The translations under genes were made by a program, and so were the position numbers. A DNA stretch of 64,000 nucleotides from Terriglobales bacterium (lineage in GTDB: Bacteria > Acidobacteriota > Terriglobia > Terriglobales > Acidobacteriaceae), in NCBI GenBank assembly GCA_035561515.1, contig DATMXP010000023.1, positions 62,001 to 126,000 on the forward strand, read 5' to 3'. The notes beneath the pieces are model-generated. The model saw nothing but the letters and a program-made list of their open reading frames with translations. It was not told the origin of the DNA and made no database searches. This document shows positions 25,238-34,385 of this stretch, in pieces (within the stretch, counting starts at the first letter, position 1; the number at the start of each line of letters is the position of its first letter).

Positions 25238-26202
25238 TGGTAACCCTGGAAAGAATTAACGAGGCACGTGAACGGCTGAAGGGAGTGGCAACCAGGACGC
25301 CAATCGTTCCATATTCGCAACCGATTGACGGACGCGTGCTGTATCTGAAGCCCGAGAATTTTCAACCGATTGGCTCCTTCAAACTCCGAGGCGCGTACAA
25401 CAAGATCTGCTCGTTGAGGGAAGATGAGCGACGCAGGGGAGTTATCGCCTACTCCAGCGGAAATCATGCGCAGGGTGTCGCTTACGCAGCGCGTGCGATT
25501 GGCGTGAAAGCTACCATCGTGATGCCAAGGAATGCGCCGCCGATCAAGCTCAATGGAACAAAGGCGCTTGGCGCAGAAGTGGTAATGGTTGGTCCGGGCA
25601 GTCACGAACGGAAAGCCAAGGCCGAAGAGATTGCCAAAGAGCGCGGATTGGCTATCGTTCCTCCTTACAATGACGAGAACATCATTGCGGGAGCTGCGAG
25701 CGTTGGAATGGAGATTGTCGAGGATCTCGCCGGCGTTGAAGTTGTGTTGGTGCCGGTGGGCGGGGGCGGCCTTGTGAGTGGGGTGTCTACGGCTGTGAAA
25801 CTATCGAATCCGAAGGTGCAAGTGATTGGCGTAGAACCGGAGTTCGCCAACGATGCCCAACAGTCGCTCAAGACAGGCAGAATCGTGGAACTTAGCGCGG
25901 AAGAAGTGACGAGAACGGTCGCGGACGGGCTGCGGACCCAAAGCATCGGAGAGATTAATTTCCAGCATATTCGACAATATGTCGACGCTATTGTCACGGT
26001 GAAGGAAGACGAAATTCTCGCGGCGATGCGCCGGCTTGCCACGGAAGCGAAACTCGTAGTTGAGCCGAGCGGCGCAGTGACGACGGCTGCCTTCATGTTC
26101 CACGCCGGCGAATTCCGGTCTGGAAAAACAGTCGCGGTTATCAGCGGCGGCAGCGTAGAGCCGGAGTTCCTCGCGAAAGTGATCACCGGAAGTAGCATTT
26201 AG
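25237..26202 (+). CDS. PLP-dependent threonine/serine dehydratase
   Basis: A 321-residue fold-type II PLP enzyme of the threonine dehydratase/serine racemase group. The PLP lysine sits in GSFKLRGAYNK (Lys near residue 50). SSGNHAQGVAYAA binds the substrate carboxylate, VPVGGGGLVSGV is the phosphate loop, and VVEPSGAVTTAA precedes the last conserved part. No C-terminal ACT domain is present, so this is the catabolic or biodegradative type and not the isoleucine-regulated form. It would convert threonine to 2-oxobutanoate, or serine to pyruvate. ATG 25237 follows the hydrolase stop as TGATG; the preceding TTG gives the same frame. Confidence 0.9.
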   Translation: MVTLERINEARERLKGVATRTPIVPYSQPIDGRVLYLKPENFQPIGSFKLRGAYNKICSLREDERRRGVIAYSSGNHAQGVAYAARAIGVKATIVMPRNAPPIKLNGTKALGAEVVMVGPGSHERKAKAEEIAKERGLAIVPPYNDENIIAGAASVGMEIVEDLAGVEVVLVPVGGGGLVSGVSTAVKLSNPKVQVIGVEPEFANDAQQSLKTGRIVELSAEEVTRTVADGLRTQSIGEINFQHIRQYVDAIVTVKEDEILAAMRRLATEAKLVVEPSGAVTTAAFMFHAGEFRSGKTVAVISGGSVEPEFLAKVITGSSI

Positions 26203-26247
26203 GGAGACGTACCTGGGCAAGTTATCCTTTTTGGCAGAGGTGTAGCG

Positions 26248-27171
26248 ATGAGGCGATTTCTACTGGCAATTGCGTTGATGATGTTGTCTGCGTCACTGTT
26301 CGCACAGGACGCTCCGCCGGACAACACTCACGGCGTGATGGTACGAGTGGCACAGATCTACGTATCGCCGGATGCAGGTTCGGCAAAGCTCGGTGAGGTG
26401 ACCAGAGGGCGTGAGGTCGTCGTACGCGGTCAAAGCAAGGGCTGGCTTCAGGTGACCGCCTACTTCCCTCCGCAAAAGGAGATAGCCGGGTGGATCGTGG
26501 ACAAGGGCGTGATTCGTCCCAACACGCCGGACGGGGACCGGATAGCGTTCGGTGAAGCGACCGCATCGGAACTGATCGCCAGCCAAAGAGGTGGCCGCAA
26601 AGGTGCGGCCGATGATGCACGTCGTCTCTACTATCGCGTTTACGAGTTCTTTCCAAAATCAAAATTAGCCGGCGAAGCCCTGTATCGGGCGGCGGACATT
26701 CAGTGGCAGATCGAAGCCGGCGACCTCCGCGCGCGGCCACGGCGCGATCCGAACCTTCGGGACGACATTGACGACACGTGGATGAAGCTGGTTATGAAGA
26801 AGTTCCCAGGGACGAAGTGGGCGGATTTGGCGGCATACCATTTGCTCGACAACAAGACCTGCGGTAACTGGGACGATACGAAGTGTCCGGAAAAGGAAGC
26901 CGAGTTGTACGAGAAGTATGCGGTGGAACATCCGGGTTCTCCGAGCGCTCCGGAGGCGCTCTACAACTCCGCCTACCGTCGGGCGGTGCTGAACGACATG
27001 TATAAGTCGGAGAACAAGCAGAAGCAGGCCGATGAAAGCAAGAATCGGGCGAAGGCTACGGCCCAGAACGCGATTGCGAAGTACCCAGATACGGACTGGG
27101 CATACCGGGCGCAGGCTCTGATATACATGCTGGAGCAATCAATTCCGATCTACGGCAACGCCGTGGAGTAG
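26248..27171 (+). CDS. Exported SH3b and TPR-like repeat protein
   Basis: A 307-residue protein with a signal peptide (MRRFLLAIALMMLSASLFAQ). A bacterial SH3 domain follows (about residues 30-90, with VRVAQIYVSPDAGSAKLGEV and WLQVTAY...GWIVDKGVI). The rest holds TPR-like or outer-membrane-lipoprotein-like helical repeats (DDARRLYYRVYEFFPKSKLAGEALY, KEAELYEKYAVEHPGSPSAPEALY), a pattern also seen in YbgF/BamD-type proteins. A periplasmic scaffold or envelope-maintenance role is likely but not proven. It starts at ATG 26248 and lies 28 bases before uppP. Confidence 0.78.
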   Translation: MRRFLLAIALMMLSASLFAQDAPPDNTHGVMVRVAQIYVSPDAGSAKLGEVTRGREVVVRGQSKGWLQVTAYFPPQKEIAGWIVDKGVIRPNTPDGDRIAFGEATASELIASQRGGRKGAADDARRLYYRVYEFFPKSKLAGEALYRAADIQWQIEAGDLRARPRRDPNLRDDIDDTWMKLVMKKFPGTKWADLAAYHLLDNKTCGNWDDTKCPEKEAELYEKYAVEHPGSPSAPEALYNSAYRRAVLNDMYKSENKQKQADESKNRAKATAQNAIAKYPDTDWAYRAQALIYMLEQSIPIYGNAVE

Positions 27172-27199
27172 CTTTCAACCCGATTCGGCGGAGGAGCTT

Positions 27200-28072
27200 T
27201 TGCACGATTACGTATTGGCAGTAATTCTTGGCATTGTGGAAGGTTTGACGGAGTTCCTGCCGGTGAGTTCGACCGCCCACTTACGGATCGTCGAGAACTG
27301 GATGAGTGTTTCGCTCGAAGATCCTTACTGGAAAATGTTTTCGATCGTGATCCAGTTGGGAGCGATCCTCTGTCTGCCCATTTACTTTCGGAAGCGAATC
27401 GCTGAATTCCTCTCCACATTTCCGACGGGAAAGAACGGCAACCGGACTTTGTTCAACCACCCGGTTAGCCTTACCCTGGTGGCGTTCTTCTGCACGGCAA
27501 TTCCCTCGTTCCTTCTGACCAAGATCATTGGAAAACACCTGGAAAGCCTGGTGGTGATGGGAACATCGTTGCTGGTGGGCGGAGTCATCATGTGGCTGGT
27601 AGATGTGCTCTATGCGCGAGGAGCGCTCCCACGCCGAACGGAAACGATGGACCAGATGAGCCTGGGTCAGGCTGTCTGGATTGGCTTCATGCAGGTACTC
27701 TCGGCAGTGTTCCCGGGGACATCACGCTCCATGGCGACGATCGCGGCCGGCCAGTTGGGCGGGATGAGTCGCTCGGCAGCCCTGGAATTCTCGTTCTTTC
27801 TCTCGATCCCAACCATGGTAGCCGCTACCGGATATGACCTGTTGAAGTCGCTCCGGCCGCACGATGGGGTGGGGCACTCTATAGGAACTGGCCCTTCCAC
27901 AGCAGCAGAATGGGTGACCTTGGCCATTGGTTTTGTGGTTTCGTTCATCGTTGCTTATGGCGTGGTGGCGTGGTTCATGCGATGGGTACGGACGCGTGGA
28001 TTTGTGCCATTTGCCTTTTGGCGGATCGTGATTGGAATCGTGGTTCTAGCGACCGCTGCCCGCATGGGCTAA
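27200..28072 (+). CDS. uppP: Undecaprenyl-diphosphatase
   Basis: A 290-residue BacA/UppP membrane enzyme that dephosphorylates undecaprenyl diphosphate, recycling the lipid carrier for peptidoglycan and polysaccharide synthesis. Both catalytic signatures are present: EGLTEFLPVSSTAHLRI (residues 14-30) and PGTSRSMATIAAGQL (about residues 172-186). The start is TTG 27200, fixed by GGAGGAG five bases upstream. About eight membrane helices are visible. It follows the SH3 gene closely and precedes ftsK. Confidence 0.95.
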   Translation: MHDYVLAVILGIVEGLTEFLPVSSTAHLRIVENWMSVSLEDPYWKMFSIVIQLGAILCLPIYFRKRIAEFLSTFPTGKNGNRTLFNHPVSLTLVAFFCTAIPSFLLTKIIGKHLESLVVMGTSLLVGGVIMWLVDVLYARGALPRRTETMDQMSLGQAVWIGFMQVLSAVFPGTSRSMATIAAGQLGGMSRSAALEFSFFLSIPTMVAATGYDLLKSLRPHDGVGHSIGTGPSTAAEWVTLAIGFVVSFIVAYGVVAWFMRWVRTRGFVPFAFWRIVIGIVVLATAARMG

Positions 28073-28263
28073 GCCCTTGTAACCCAATCCGTTACCCCTG
28101 ATCTAAAATCCGCTTCCCGAAGCTCCTGGTCGTGTCATAATCGATTTGCTCTGGCGTTCTCGCGCGGCGGCGCGAAGGACCCTTACCTCTTGGTTCCTCA
28201 GTTGGCGCGGTGAAGATACCGCGTGTTTGGAGGTATTCCTTTGCGTTTGACCGGCACGCCTTC

Positions 28264-30660
28264 ATGAAGTTTCTTTCGGTTGCGTTTAACCCGACGAAGA
28301 ACCGCCGGCTCAATGAGCTGGTGGGATTTCTTCTGTTCGTCTCCGCGCTCCTCCTGTTCCTCGCCCTCGCTTCGTACTCGCCGTCCGATCCGTCCCTGAA
28401 TACCGCCTCGAACCGTCCAGCTTGGAAGCCGACTGGCAACTGGATCGGCATTGTCGGTGCCTATGGAGCCGACTTCGCCCTCCAGGTGTTCGGGTTCGCG
28501 GTGTTCATGATTCCAGTTTTCATCGTCATGCTTGGCATGCGGTGGTGGAAATCGCGCAATGTGGATGCCTACATCGCGAAGACGATCGGATGCACGGCGC
28601 TGTTCCTGTTCTTCTCTGGATTTCTTGGCCTGCTTCCGTGGCACTGGCGCTGGATGAAATCCGTGCCGATGGAAGGCCTGCTTGGGCGCATTGTCGCTGA
28701 TGTCCTTTTGCACCTGCTGAACACAGCAGGCGCTTACATTGTCTCGCTCGCCGCTATGGCGGTGGCGCTCTATCTATGTACGGCGTTCTCGTTTGGTGAA
28801 GTCAAGACCTGGGCACTGACGCGCTTCGCGTTCCTTTACGCCCTTCGCGACCGGTATCGCGACTGGCAGGCAGCTCGGGCGAAGGCTCGAGCCGCGAAGG
28901 AACTGGAGAAGAAGCGATCGGAAAAACCGGTGGTAGCAACCAAGCCCGTCGTTGCCACGAAGCTGGTTCAGGCGAATCGCGAAGAAACCAAAGCTGCCGC
29001 AGGGCCTCCACCGGTCGCGGTTCCCATGCCGGCGAACGTTTTGCCCATGCAGCCGGTTAAGACCGGGATCGAACGCACGATGGAAGAGATGTCCTCAAAC
29101 GGGACAGAACACACGGAACCTCCGGTTACCAGTCGGGCAGATACGACCTCCAAGCCGAAAACCACCATGCCCCGTGCTACCGGAGGATTCAAGCTCCCCT
29201 CGAGTGTGCTGCTACATCGTCCGGAAGATGCTTTTGCCGTCAACGAGGACGAGCTCAAGAACCTGGCGAAGGTGTTAACAGAGAAATGTTCCGAGTTCGA
29301 TGTGCACGGCCAGGTGACGCAGATCAATCCAGGGCCGGTGGTTACCACGTTTGAAATGAAGCCGGAGGCCGGCATCAAGTACAGCCGGATTACCGGCCTT
29401 TCAGACGACCTCTGCCTGGCATTGCGGGCCGAAAGCATTCTGATCGAGCGAATGGCCGGCAAGAGCACAGTAGGCATTCAGGTTCCAAATCGCGAGCGCG
29501 AGACGATCTGGCTTCGTGAACTCATCGAGTCGCAGGAGTTCCTGGGCAGCAAGTCGAAACTTACGTTGGCGGTCGGTAAGGACATCAACGGGCGGATCAA
29601 CGTTGCCGACATGGCGACGATGCCTCACCTGTTAATCGCAGGTTCTACAGGCTCGGGCAAGTCGGTGGCCATCAACGCGATGATCATGTCCATGCTGTAC
29701 AAATCCACTCCGGACCAGGTGCGGTTAATCCTGGTGGATCCAAAGCGAGTGGAACTGGGCATGTATGACGGTGTGCCGCATCTTTATACGCCCATCATTA
29801 CAGAACCCAAACTAGCGGCGAATGCGCTCCGAAATGCGGTCCGCGAGATGGAGCGCCGGTTGAAGCTCCTGGCATCACGCGGGGTCCGCAACATCGACCA
29901 GTACAACAAGCTTTTCGAAGAACAGCGCACGCCGAGCCTGTTCGAGGAAGGAACGGAGCAGGAAGGTCCGATTCCTTACATCGTCATCATCATCGACGAG
30001 CTGGCCGACCTGATGATGCTCGACAGCTCGAACGTGGAAGAGAGCATTACGCGTTTGGCGCAGATGGCACGAGCGGTCGGAATTCACCTGGTGCTGGCGA
30101 CACAACGTCCGTCGGTGGACGTCATCACGGGATTGATTAAGGCGAACTTCCCTGCTCGCATGTCTTTCCGAGTGGCGACGAAAGTTGACTCGAGAACGAT
30201 TCTCGATGCAAACGGCGCCGAGGCCCTTCTGGGACGCGGCGATATGTTGTATCTACCTTCAGGATCGGCACGCGTGCTGCGCCTGCATGCTCCATTTGTT
30301 ACCGAGAAGGAGATCCATAGCGTGGTTGAGTTCTGGAAGTCACAGGCGACGGCGCAATACCAGCAGGCATTCCTGGAGCCGCCTAAAGACGAGAATGGGC
30401 GCGCGGAAGATGGTGGCGGAGGTTCGGGCGAGGACGAACACGACGAGCTTTACGAAGATGCAGTACGCCTGGTCCTCGAGTTCGGGAAGGCCTCGACGTC
30501 TCTGCTACAGCGCCGGTTGAGAATCGGGTACGGTCGTGCGGCGCATCTTATCGACCTGATGGAGCGCGACGGTATCGTCGGGGCTGCGGATGGTCCGAAG
30601 CCAAGAGAAGTACTGAAGCGTCCTGACTGGATCACCGAAGTGGAACAATCACTGCGGTAA
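28264..30660 (+). CDS. ftsK: DNA translocase FtsK/SpoIIIE
   Basis: A 798-residue hexameric DNA pump for chromosome segregation at the division septum. An N-terminal four-helix membrane domain (about residues 15-190) is followed by a Lys/Pro/Ala-rich linker of roughly 100 residues. The alpha domain comes next, then the RecA-like motor (Walker A GSTGSGKSVAIN, Walker B VIIIDELADLMM, and the FtsK motif ATQRPSVDVITGLIKANFPARMSF). The C-terminal gamma winged helix (LVLEFGKASTSLLQRRLRIGYGRAAHLIDLME) reads orienting DNA sequences. I chose ATG 28264, where the FtsK-like sequence begins; GTG 28210 would add 18 residues. A strong terminator follows. Confidence 0.96.
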   Translation: MKFLSVAFNPTKNRRLNELVGFLLFVSALLLFLALASYSPSDPSLNTASNRPAWKPTGNWIGIVGAYGADFALQVFGFAVFMIPVFIVMLGMRWWKSRNVDAYIAKTIGCTALFLFFSGFLGLLPWHWRWMKSVPMEGLLGRIVADVLLHLLNTAGAYIVSLAAMAVALYLCTAFSFGEVKTWALTRFAFLYALRDRYRDWQAARAKARAAKELEKKRSEKPVVATKPVVATKLVQANREETKAAAGPPPVAVPMPANVLPMQPVKTGIERTMEEMSSNGTEHTEPPVTSRADTTSKPKTTMPRATGGFKLPSSVLLHRPEDAFAVNEDELKNLAKVLTEKCSEFDVHGQVTQINPGPVVTTFEMKPEAGIKYSRITGLSDDLCLALRAESILIERMAGKSTVGIQVPNRERETIWLRELIESQEFLGSKSKLTLAVGKDINGRINVADMATMPHLLIAGSTGSGKSVAINAMIMSMLYKSTPDQVRLILVDPKRVELGMYDGVPHLYTPIITEPKLAANALRNAVREMERRLKLLASRGVRNIDQYNKLFEEQRTPSLFEEGTEQEGPIPYIVIIIDELADLMMLDSSNVEESITRLAQMARAVGIHLVLATQRPSVDVITGLIKANFPARMSFRVATKVDSRTILDANGAEALLGRGDMLYLPSGSARVLRLHAPFVTEKEIHSVVEFWKSQATAQYQQAFLEPPKDENGRAEDGGGGSGEDEHDELYEDAVRLVLEFGKASTSLLQRRLRIGYGRAAHLIDLMERDGIVGAADGPKPREVLKRPDWITEVEQSLR

Positions 30661-30674
30661 AGGATCCCTGAATG

Positions 30675-30707
30675 AAAGAGGGGCAGCCGTTGAGCTGCCC
30701 CTCTTTT
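30675..30707. terminator. Bidirectional rho-independent terminator
   Basis: AAAGAGGGGCAGC and GCTGCCCCTCTTT pair around a CGTTGA loop and are followed by T residues; the A tract on the left gives a T tract on the other strand. It separates the convergent ftsK and outer-membrane protein genes. Confidence 0.9.
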
Positions 30708-30724
30708 ATTGCAGTGAGAGAAGA

Positions 30725-31237
30725 CTAGAAGCGGAACACGATGCCCGTCGAGATACGAGCATTGTTCTGCGTCTGCGAGCCGAAGCGGGTCATCAAGTAA
30801 TCTACCTGCACAAGCCTGAACGCAACATTGCTGTGAACCCCAACATCCAAGCCGCCGCCGAGCGCCATTGCGAAGGCGTTATCAGAAGCTCCGCCGATGC
30901 CATCCACTGAGCCGGACGCGTGCGATACGCCGAAGAGAACGTGCGCAAAGGGCTTTACCTTTTCATATTGGTTGTAGGAAACGGTGGGTCCGAACAGGAA
31001 GTTGTGAACCTTCACCTTCACGCCACCAACGGACTTATAACCACCGCTGATATCGCCAGTGATCCCAAGCCAGTTATTAACGTTGCCAGTGACGGCTGCA
31101 TTCCATCCGTTGAAGCTTTCCCCTTCAACGCGGGTGTACTGGTAACCGCCAAAGACTTCGGCCTTGTAGTCGTTCTGTGAAAACGCAGGCAGGGCAAAAA
31201 GCACCGCCAACGCGAAAATCAAAGCAACTCTACGCAT
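30725..31237 (-). CDS. Small outer-membrane beta-barrel protein
   Basis: A 170-residue protein with a signal peptide (MRRVALIFALAVLFALPAFSQ). Eight alternating amphipathic strands follow, such as KAEVFGGYQYTRVEG, WNAAVTGNVNNWLGITGDISGGY and FAMALGGGLDVGV. It ends in Phe (STGIVFRF), as expected for BamA-dependent insertion. It resembles the OmpA-like or Opa-like eight-stranded barrel group. AAGGAGAAAT right before ATG 31237 fixes the start; a longer frame to 31312 lacks a site. No substrate or partner is evident. Confidence 0.85.
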   Translation of the reverse strand: MRRVALIFALAVLFALPAFSQNDYKAEVFGGYQYTRVEGESFNGWNAAVTGNVNNWLGITGDISGGYKSVGGVKVKVHNFLFGPTVSYNQYEKVKPFAHVLFGVSHASGSVDGIGGASDNAFAMALGGGLDVGVHSNVAFRLVQVDYLMTRFGSQTQNNARISTGIVFRF

Positions 31238-31415
31238 TATTTCTCCTTTATTTTTTGACCCGATTTGCTGCCTTAACGATACCGGTTGACACTGGTTCCC
31301 GCGAGTTACCAAGGTATGAATCCATTAGTCACAAGTTGGAAGTCCGTCGAGATAAATGGCTTTAGGGTTTCTCGGCGCCTTGAACTACAATGCCAGCTCA
31401 TAACCAGCAATCCTT

Positions 31416-34385
31416 ATGGAAGAACTTTTCTTCTTTGGGTTTCTCGCCATTGTTCTCCTTTGCGGGCCATGGATCGGCCTGCTGCTGCTTCGTTCTCGCG
31501 TTCGGCAACGAGAGCGGCAGATGGACGAACGCTTCAGCCATCTGACGCAGCGCATTTACGAACTGGAGTCTCTGTTTCGCCATACTCCCGCCAGCGCACG
31601 TACTTCCGTGCAGCCGGAACGAGTTCCGGTGGCTGAAATGCCGCCTCCGGCAGAAATTCCTATTGTCGAGCAGTCTCCAATCTTTGAACCCATCGCCGAA
31701 TCCAGAGTTTCTGCTCCGCCGCCACCACCATTTGTGGATATTCCACACTCGGTCACAGCAGAGCAGCAATTCGAACCTGCGCCTGTGGAAAGCCGTCCAA
31801 GCCTTGTCGACAGAGTTCGTAGCCTCGGTTCCATCGAAGAGATTCTTGGCAAGAACTGGCTGAACAAGCTGGGTGTGATCTTGCTTGTCATCGGCGTTGC
31901 CTTCTTCCTTGCTTACCAACTGCAAACTCTTGGACCTGCCGGGAAGATTCTGGTCGGATTCACGGTTTCCGTCGCCCTGCTCGGTTCCGGCATCTGGTTC
32001 GAGCGTAATGAGCGATATCGGATCCTGGCACGAGCGGGCATCGGCGGCGGATGGGCGCTGGTGTTCTTCACAACGTACGCGATGTACCACGTCCCTGCGG
32101 CACACGTCCTATCATCGCAGGCAGTAGATCTCGTACTAATGCTGGCCGTTGCGTTCGCGATGGTGTGGCATACCTTGCGCTATAACTCGCAGGTAGTAAC
32201 GGGCCTGGCCTTCCTGCTCGCCTACAGCACGGTCTTCATCAGCCGGGTGAATGTCTACTCGCTGTCGGCTGGAGCGATCCTCGCCGTGGGGATCGTGCTG
32301 ATTACGCTTCGGCGATGCTGGTTTGAGCTTGAAGTCTTTGCCATACTCGGCAGCTACCTGAATCACTTCTTCTGGTCGCGCCCCATCATTGAGCCGATGA
32401 ATGGGCACAAACGTCCGTTCCCGGAATTCTTCGCCAGCGCCGGCATACTCATTTCCTATTGGCTTATTTACCGCGTGTCCTACGTGCTGAGGAAGCCGGC
32501 GAACCAGCGCGAAGAGAACATTTCCACGGTAGCGGCATTGCTGAACAGCGTGATGCTGCTTGCGATTTTGAAGTACCAGTCCGTCCATCCGGAGTGGGCT
32601 TTCTGGGCGCTGCTGGTGATCGGCTCCGTTGAGATGGTGCTGGGACAGTTGCCGGTAACGAAGCGTCGTCGTATCGCCTTCACCGTACTGACGACGATCG
32701 GGGCAATCCTGCTGGTCGCGGCGATTCCGTTCCGATATTCCGGAGCGCGCGTATCGGTACTTTGGGTCTTTGAAGCCGAAGCGCTGGTGCTTCTCGGTCT
32801 TTGGACGCGCGAAGTGCTTTTCAGTCGCCTTGGCCTACTCGCGACGCTGGCCGCGGCCGCACAGATGATTGCAATCGATGTCTCGGCAACATTCGGCCGG
32901 CGCATGGACGGAGCAGATCTTTCTGCTGACTACCGAACGGGACTGCTTGTGCTTTGCGTCGCGGGGTTGATCTTATACGTCAACGCGCATTACCTGAACC
33001 GCCGGTGGCCAGAACTGCTGGGCCATTGGATCGAGCAGCGATTACTTCGTTATGCCTCTTATTCAGCGGCCATCCTGATTGTCGCTGGGCTCTGGATGAC
33101 CTTCCCTGAGATGTGGACGGCTGTCGTCTGGGGAGCTTTTGCACTGGGACTTGCAATCGCCGCAAAACGTTGGGGCATACAGGACTGGGCCGTCCAGGCG
33201 AACGTCGTCGCAGCGCTGGCGCTCTTGCGAGTGCTCGTACTGAACTTTACTTCCACTCTTCAGTACAGACACATCAGCCTGAGGCTGGTCACAGTTGGAG
33301 CCGTGGCCATCCTGTACTACCTCACATCGCGGTGGACCGGTTTCGCTGATCGCGCCCGATTGCGGCGGCTTCCCGACGCCTATACCTGGACTGCATCCAC
33401 CCTGCTCGCGGTGCTCATGTGGTACGAACTACAAGCAACCAGCGTCGCGCTGGCATGGTGCTTATTTGGTCTGCTGTTGTTCGAGATAGGCGTCAAGCGA
33501 AACACAGACTCGCTTCGCTGGCAGGCTTATGTGGCTCTTGCCTCGAGTTTCCTGCGAATGCTCTTCGTAAACCTGAACGCCGATCCCAATCCGGGCGAAT
33601 TGAGCGCGCGGGTATATACGATTGTGCCTTTGGCAATTGCGTTCTTCTACGTCTACATGCGGCGCTCAGAAGTAAGGGGAACGCGGTGGGAAGGGATCGT
33701 GCTCGCCTTCCAGGCGTGGGCGGGAATGATCACAATAGCGTCGCTGGTAAGATTCGAGCTTCCTCAGAACTGGGTGGTGACTGGTTGGGCCGCAGAGGCA
33801 TTAATCCTGTTCGCCACGGCCTACCTCCTGAAGAACAGGGTGTTCCAGCAGCAGGCGCTGCTACTGAGTGCGGCAGTCCTCTTTCGCAGCCTGTTTCATA
33901 ACCTGTATGCGCGAGGCCCACAGCCTTGGAGTACAGCCGCTATCGCCGTAGCTGTATCGGCGACCGTACTGTTCGCTGGACTTTGGCTGGCGTTCACACT
34001 TCGCGAACCAAGCTGGCCGGAATGGAAGGGACCGCGATCGCTGTTCACAGTACTCGCCGCTCGTCCCGAACAATTGATGTTCTTCATCCCGCTGGTGATC
34101 GTCACCGTGCTACTGGCAGTGGAGATGCGAAGCGGATTGATTACGGTCTCCTGGGGACTTGAAGGCGTGCTCGTCTTCTTATTTGCCCTGTGGGTAGGAG
34201 AACGAAGCTTCCGCATCAGTGGCCTGGCGCTATTACTGCTTTGCGTAGGAAAGATCGTAGTGATCGACGTATGGGGACTGAACCCACGCGATCGATACGT
34301 TACTTTCATCATCATGGGTTGTGCGCTGTTGCTGGTGAGCTTCCTCTATACCCGTCATCGGGAGGCAATCAAACAATATCTATGA
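31416..34385 (+). CDS. Very large DUF2339 polytopic membrane protein
   Basis: A 989-residue protein. One N-terminal helix is followed by a coiled-coil stretch (RQRERQMDERFSHLTQRIYELESLF, residues 29-53) and a Pro/Ala/Glu-rich linker. The conserved opening of the DUF2339 block then reads SIEEILGKNWLNKLGVILLVIGVAFFLAYQ (about residues 137-166). From there to the end there are some 24 or more membrane helices with few polar loops. Function is unknown for the family; size and architecture hint at an envelope or polymer-handling role. The last four bases overlap the start of a periplasmic M48 protease gene (ATGA), so the two products are probably made together. Confidence 0.85.
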   Translation: MEELFFFGFLAIVLLCGPWIGLLLLRSRVRQRERQMDERFSHLTQRIYELESLFRHTPASARTSVQPERVPVAEMPPPAEIPIVEQSPIFEPIAESRVSAPPPPPFVDIPHSVTAEQQFEPAPVESRPSLVDRVRSLGSIEEILGKNWLNKLGVILLVIGVAFFLAYQLQTLGPAGKILVGFTVSVALLGSGIWFERNERYRILARAGIGGGWALVFFTTYAMYHVPAAHVLSSQAVDLVLMLAVAFAMVWHTLRYNSQVVTGLAFLLAYSTVFISRVNVYSLSAGAILAVGIVLITLRRCWFELEVFAILGSYLNHFFWSRPIIEPMNGHKRPFPEFFASAGILISYWLIYRVSYVLRKPANQREENISTVAALLNSVMLLAILKYQSVHPEWAFWALLVIGSVEMVLGQLPVTKRRRIAFTVLTTIGAILLVAAIPFRYSGARVSVLWVFEAEALVLLGLWTREVLFSRLGLLATLAAAAQMIAIDVSATFGRRMDGADLSADYRTGLLVLCVAGLILYVNAHYLNRRWPELLGHWIEQRLLRYASYSAAILIVAGLWMTFPEMWTAVVWGAFALGLAIAAKRWGIQDWAVQANVVAALALLRVLVLNFTSTLQYRHISLRLVTVGAVAILYYLTSRWTGFADRARLRRLPDAYTWTASTLLAVLMWYELQATSVALAWCLFGLLLFEIGVKRNTDSLRWQAYVALASSFLRMLFVNLNADPNPGELSARVYTIVPLAIAFFYVYMRRSEVRGTRWEGIVLAFQAWAGMITIASLVRFELPQNWVVTGWAAEALILFATAYLLKNRVFQQQALLLSAAVLFRSLFHNLYARGPQPWSTAAIAVAVSATVLFAGLWLAFTLREPSWPEWKGPRSLFTVLAARPEQLMFFIPLVIVTVLLAVEMRSGLITVSWGLEGVLVFLFALWVGERSFRISGLALLLLCVGKIVVIDVWGLNPRDRYVTFIIMGCALLLVSFLYTRHREAIKQYL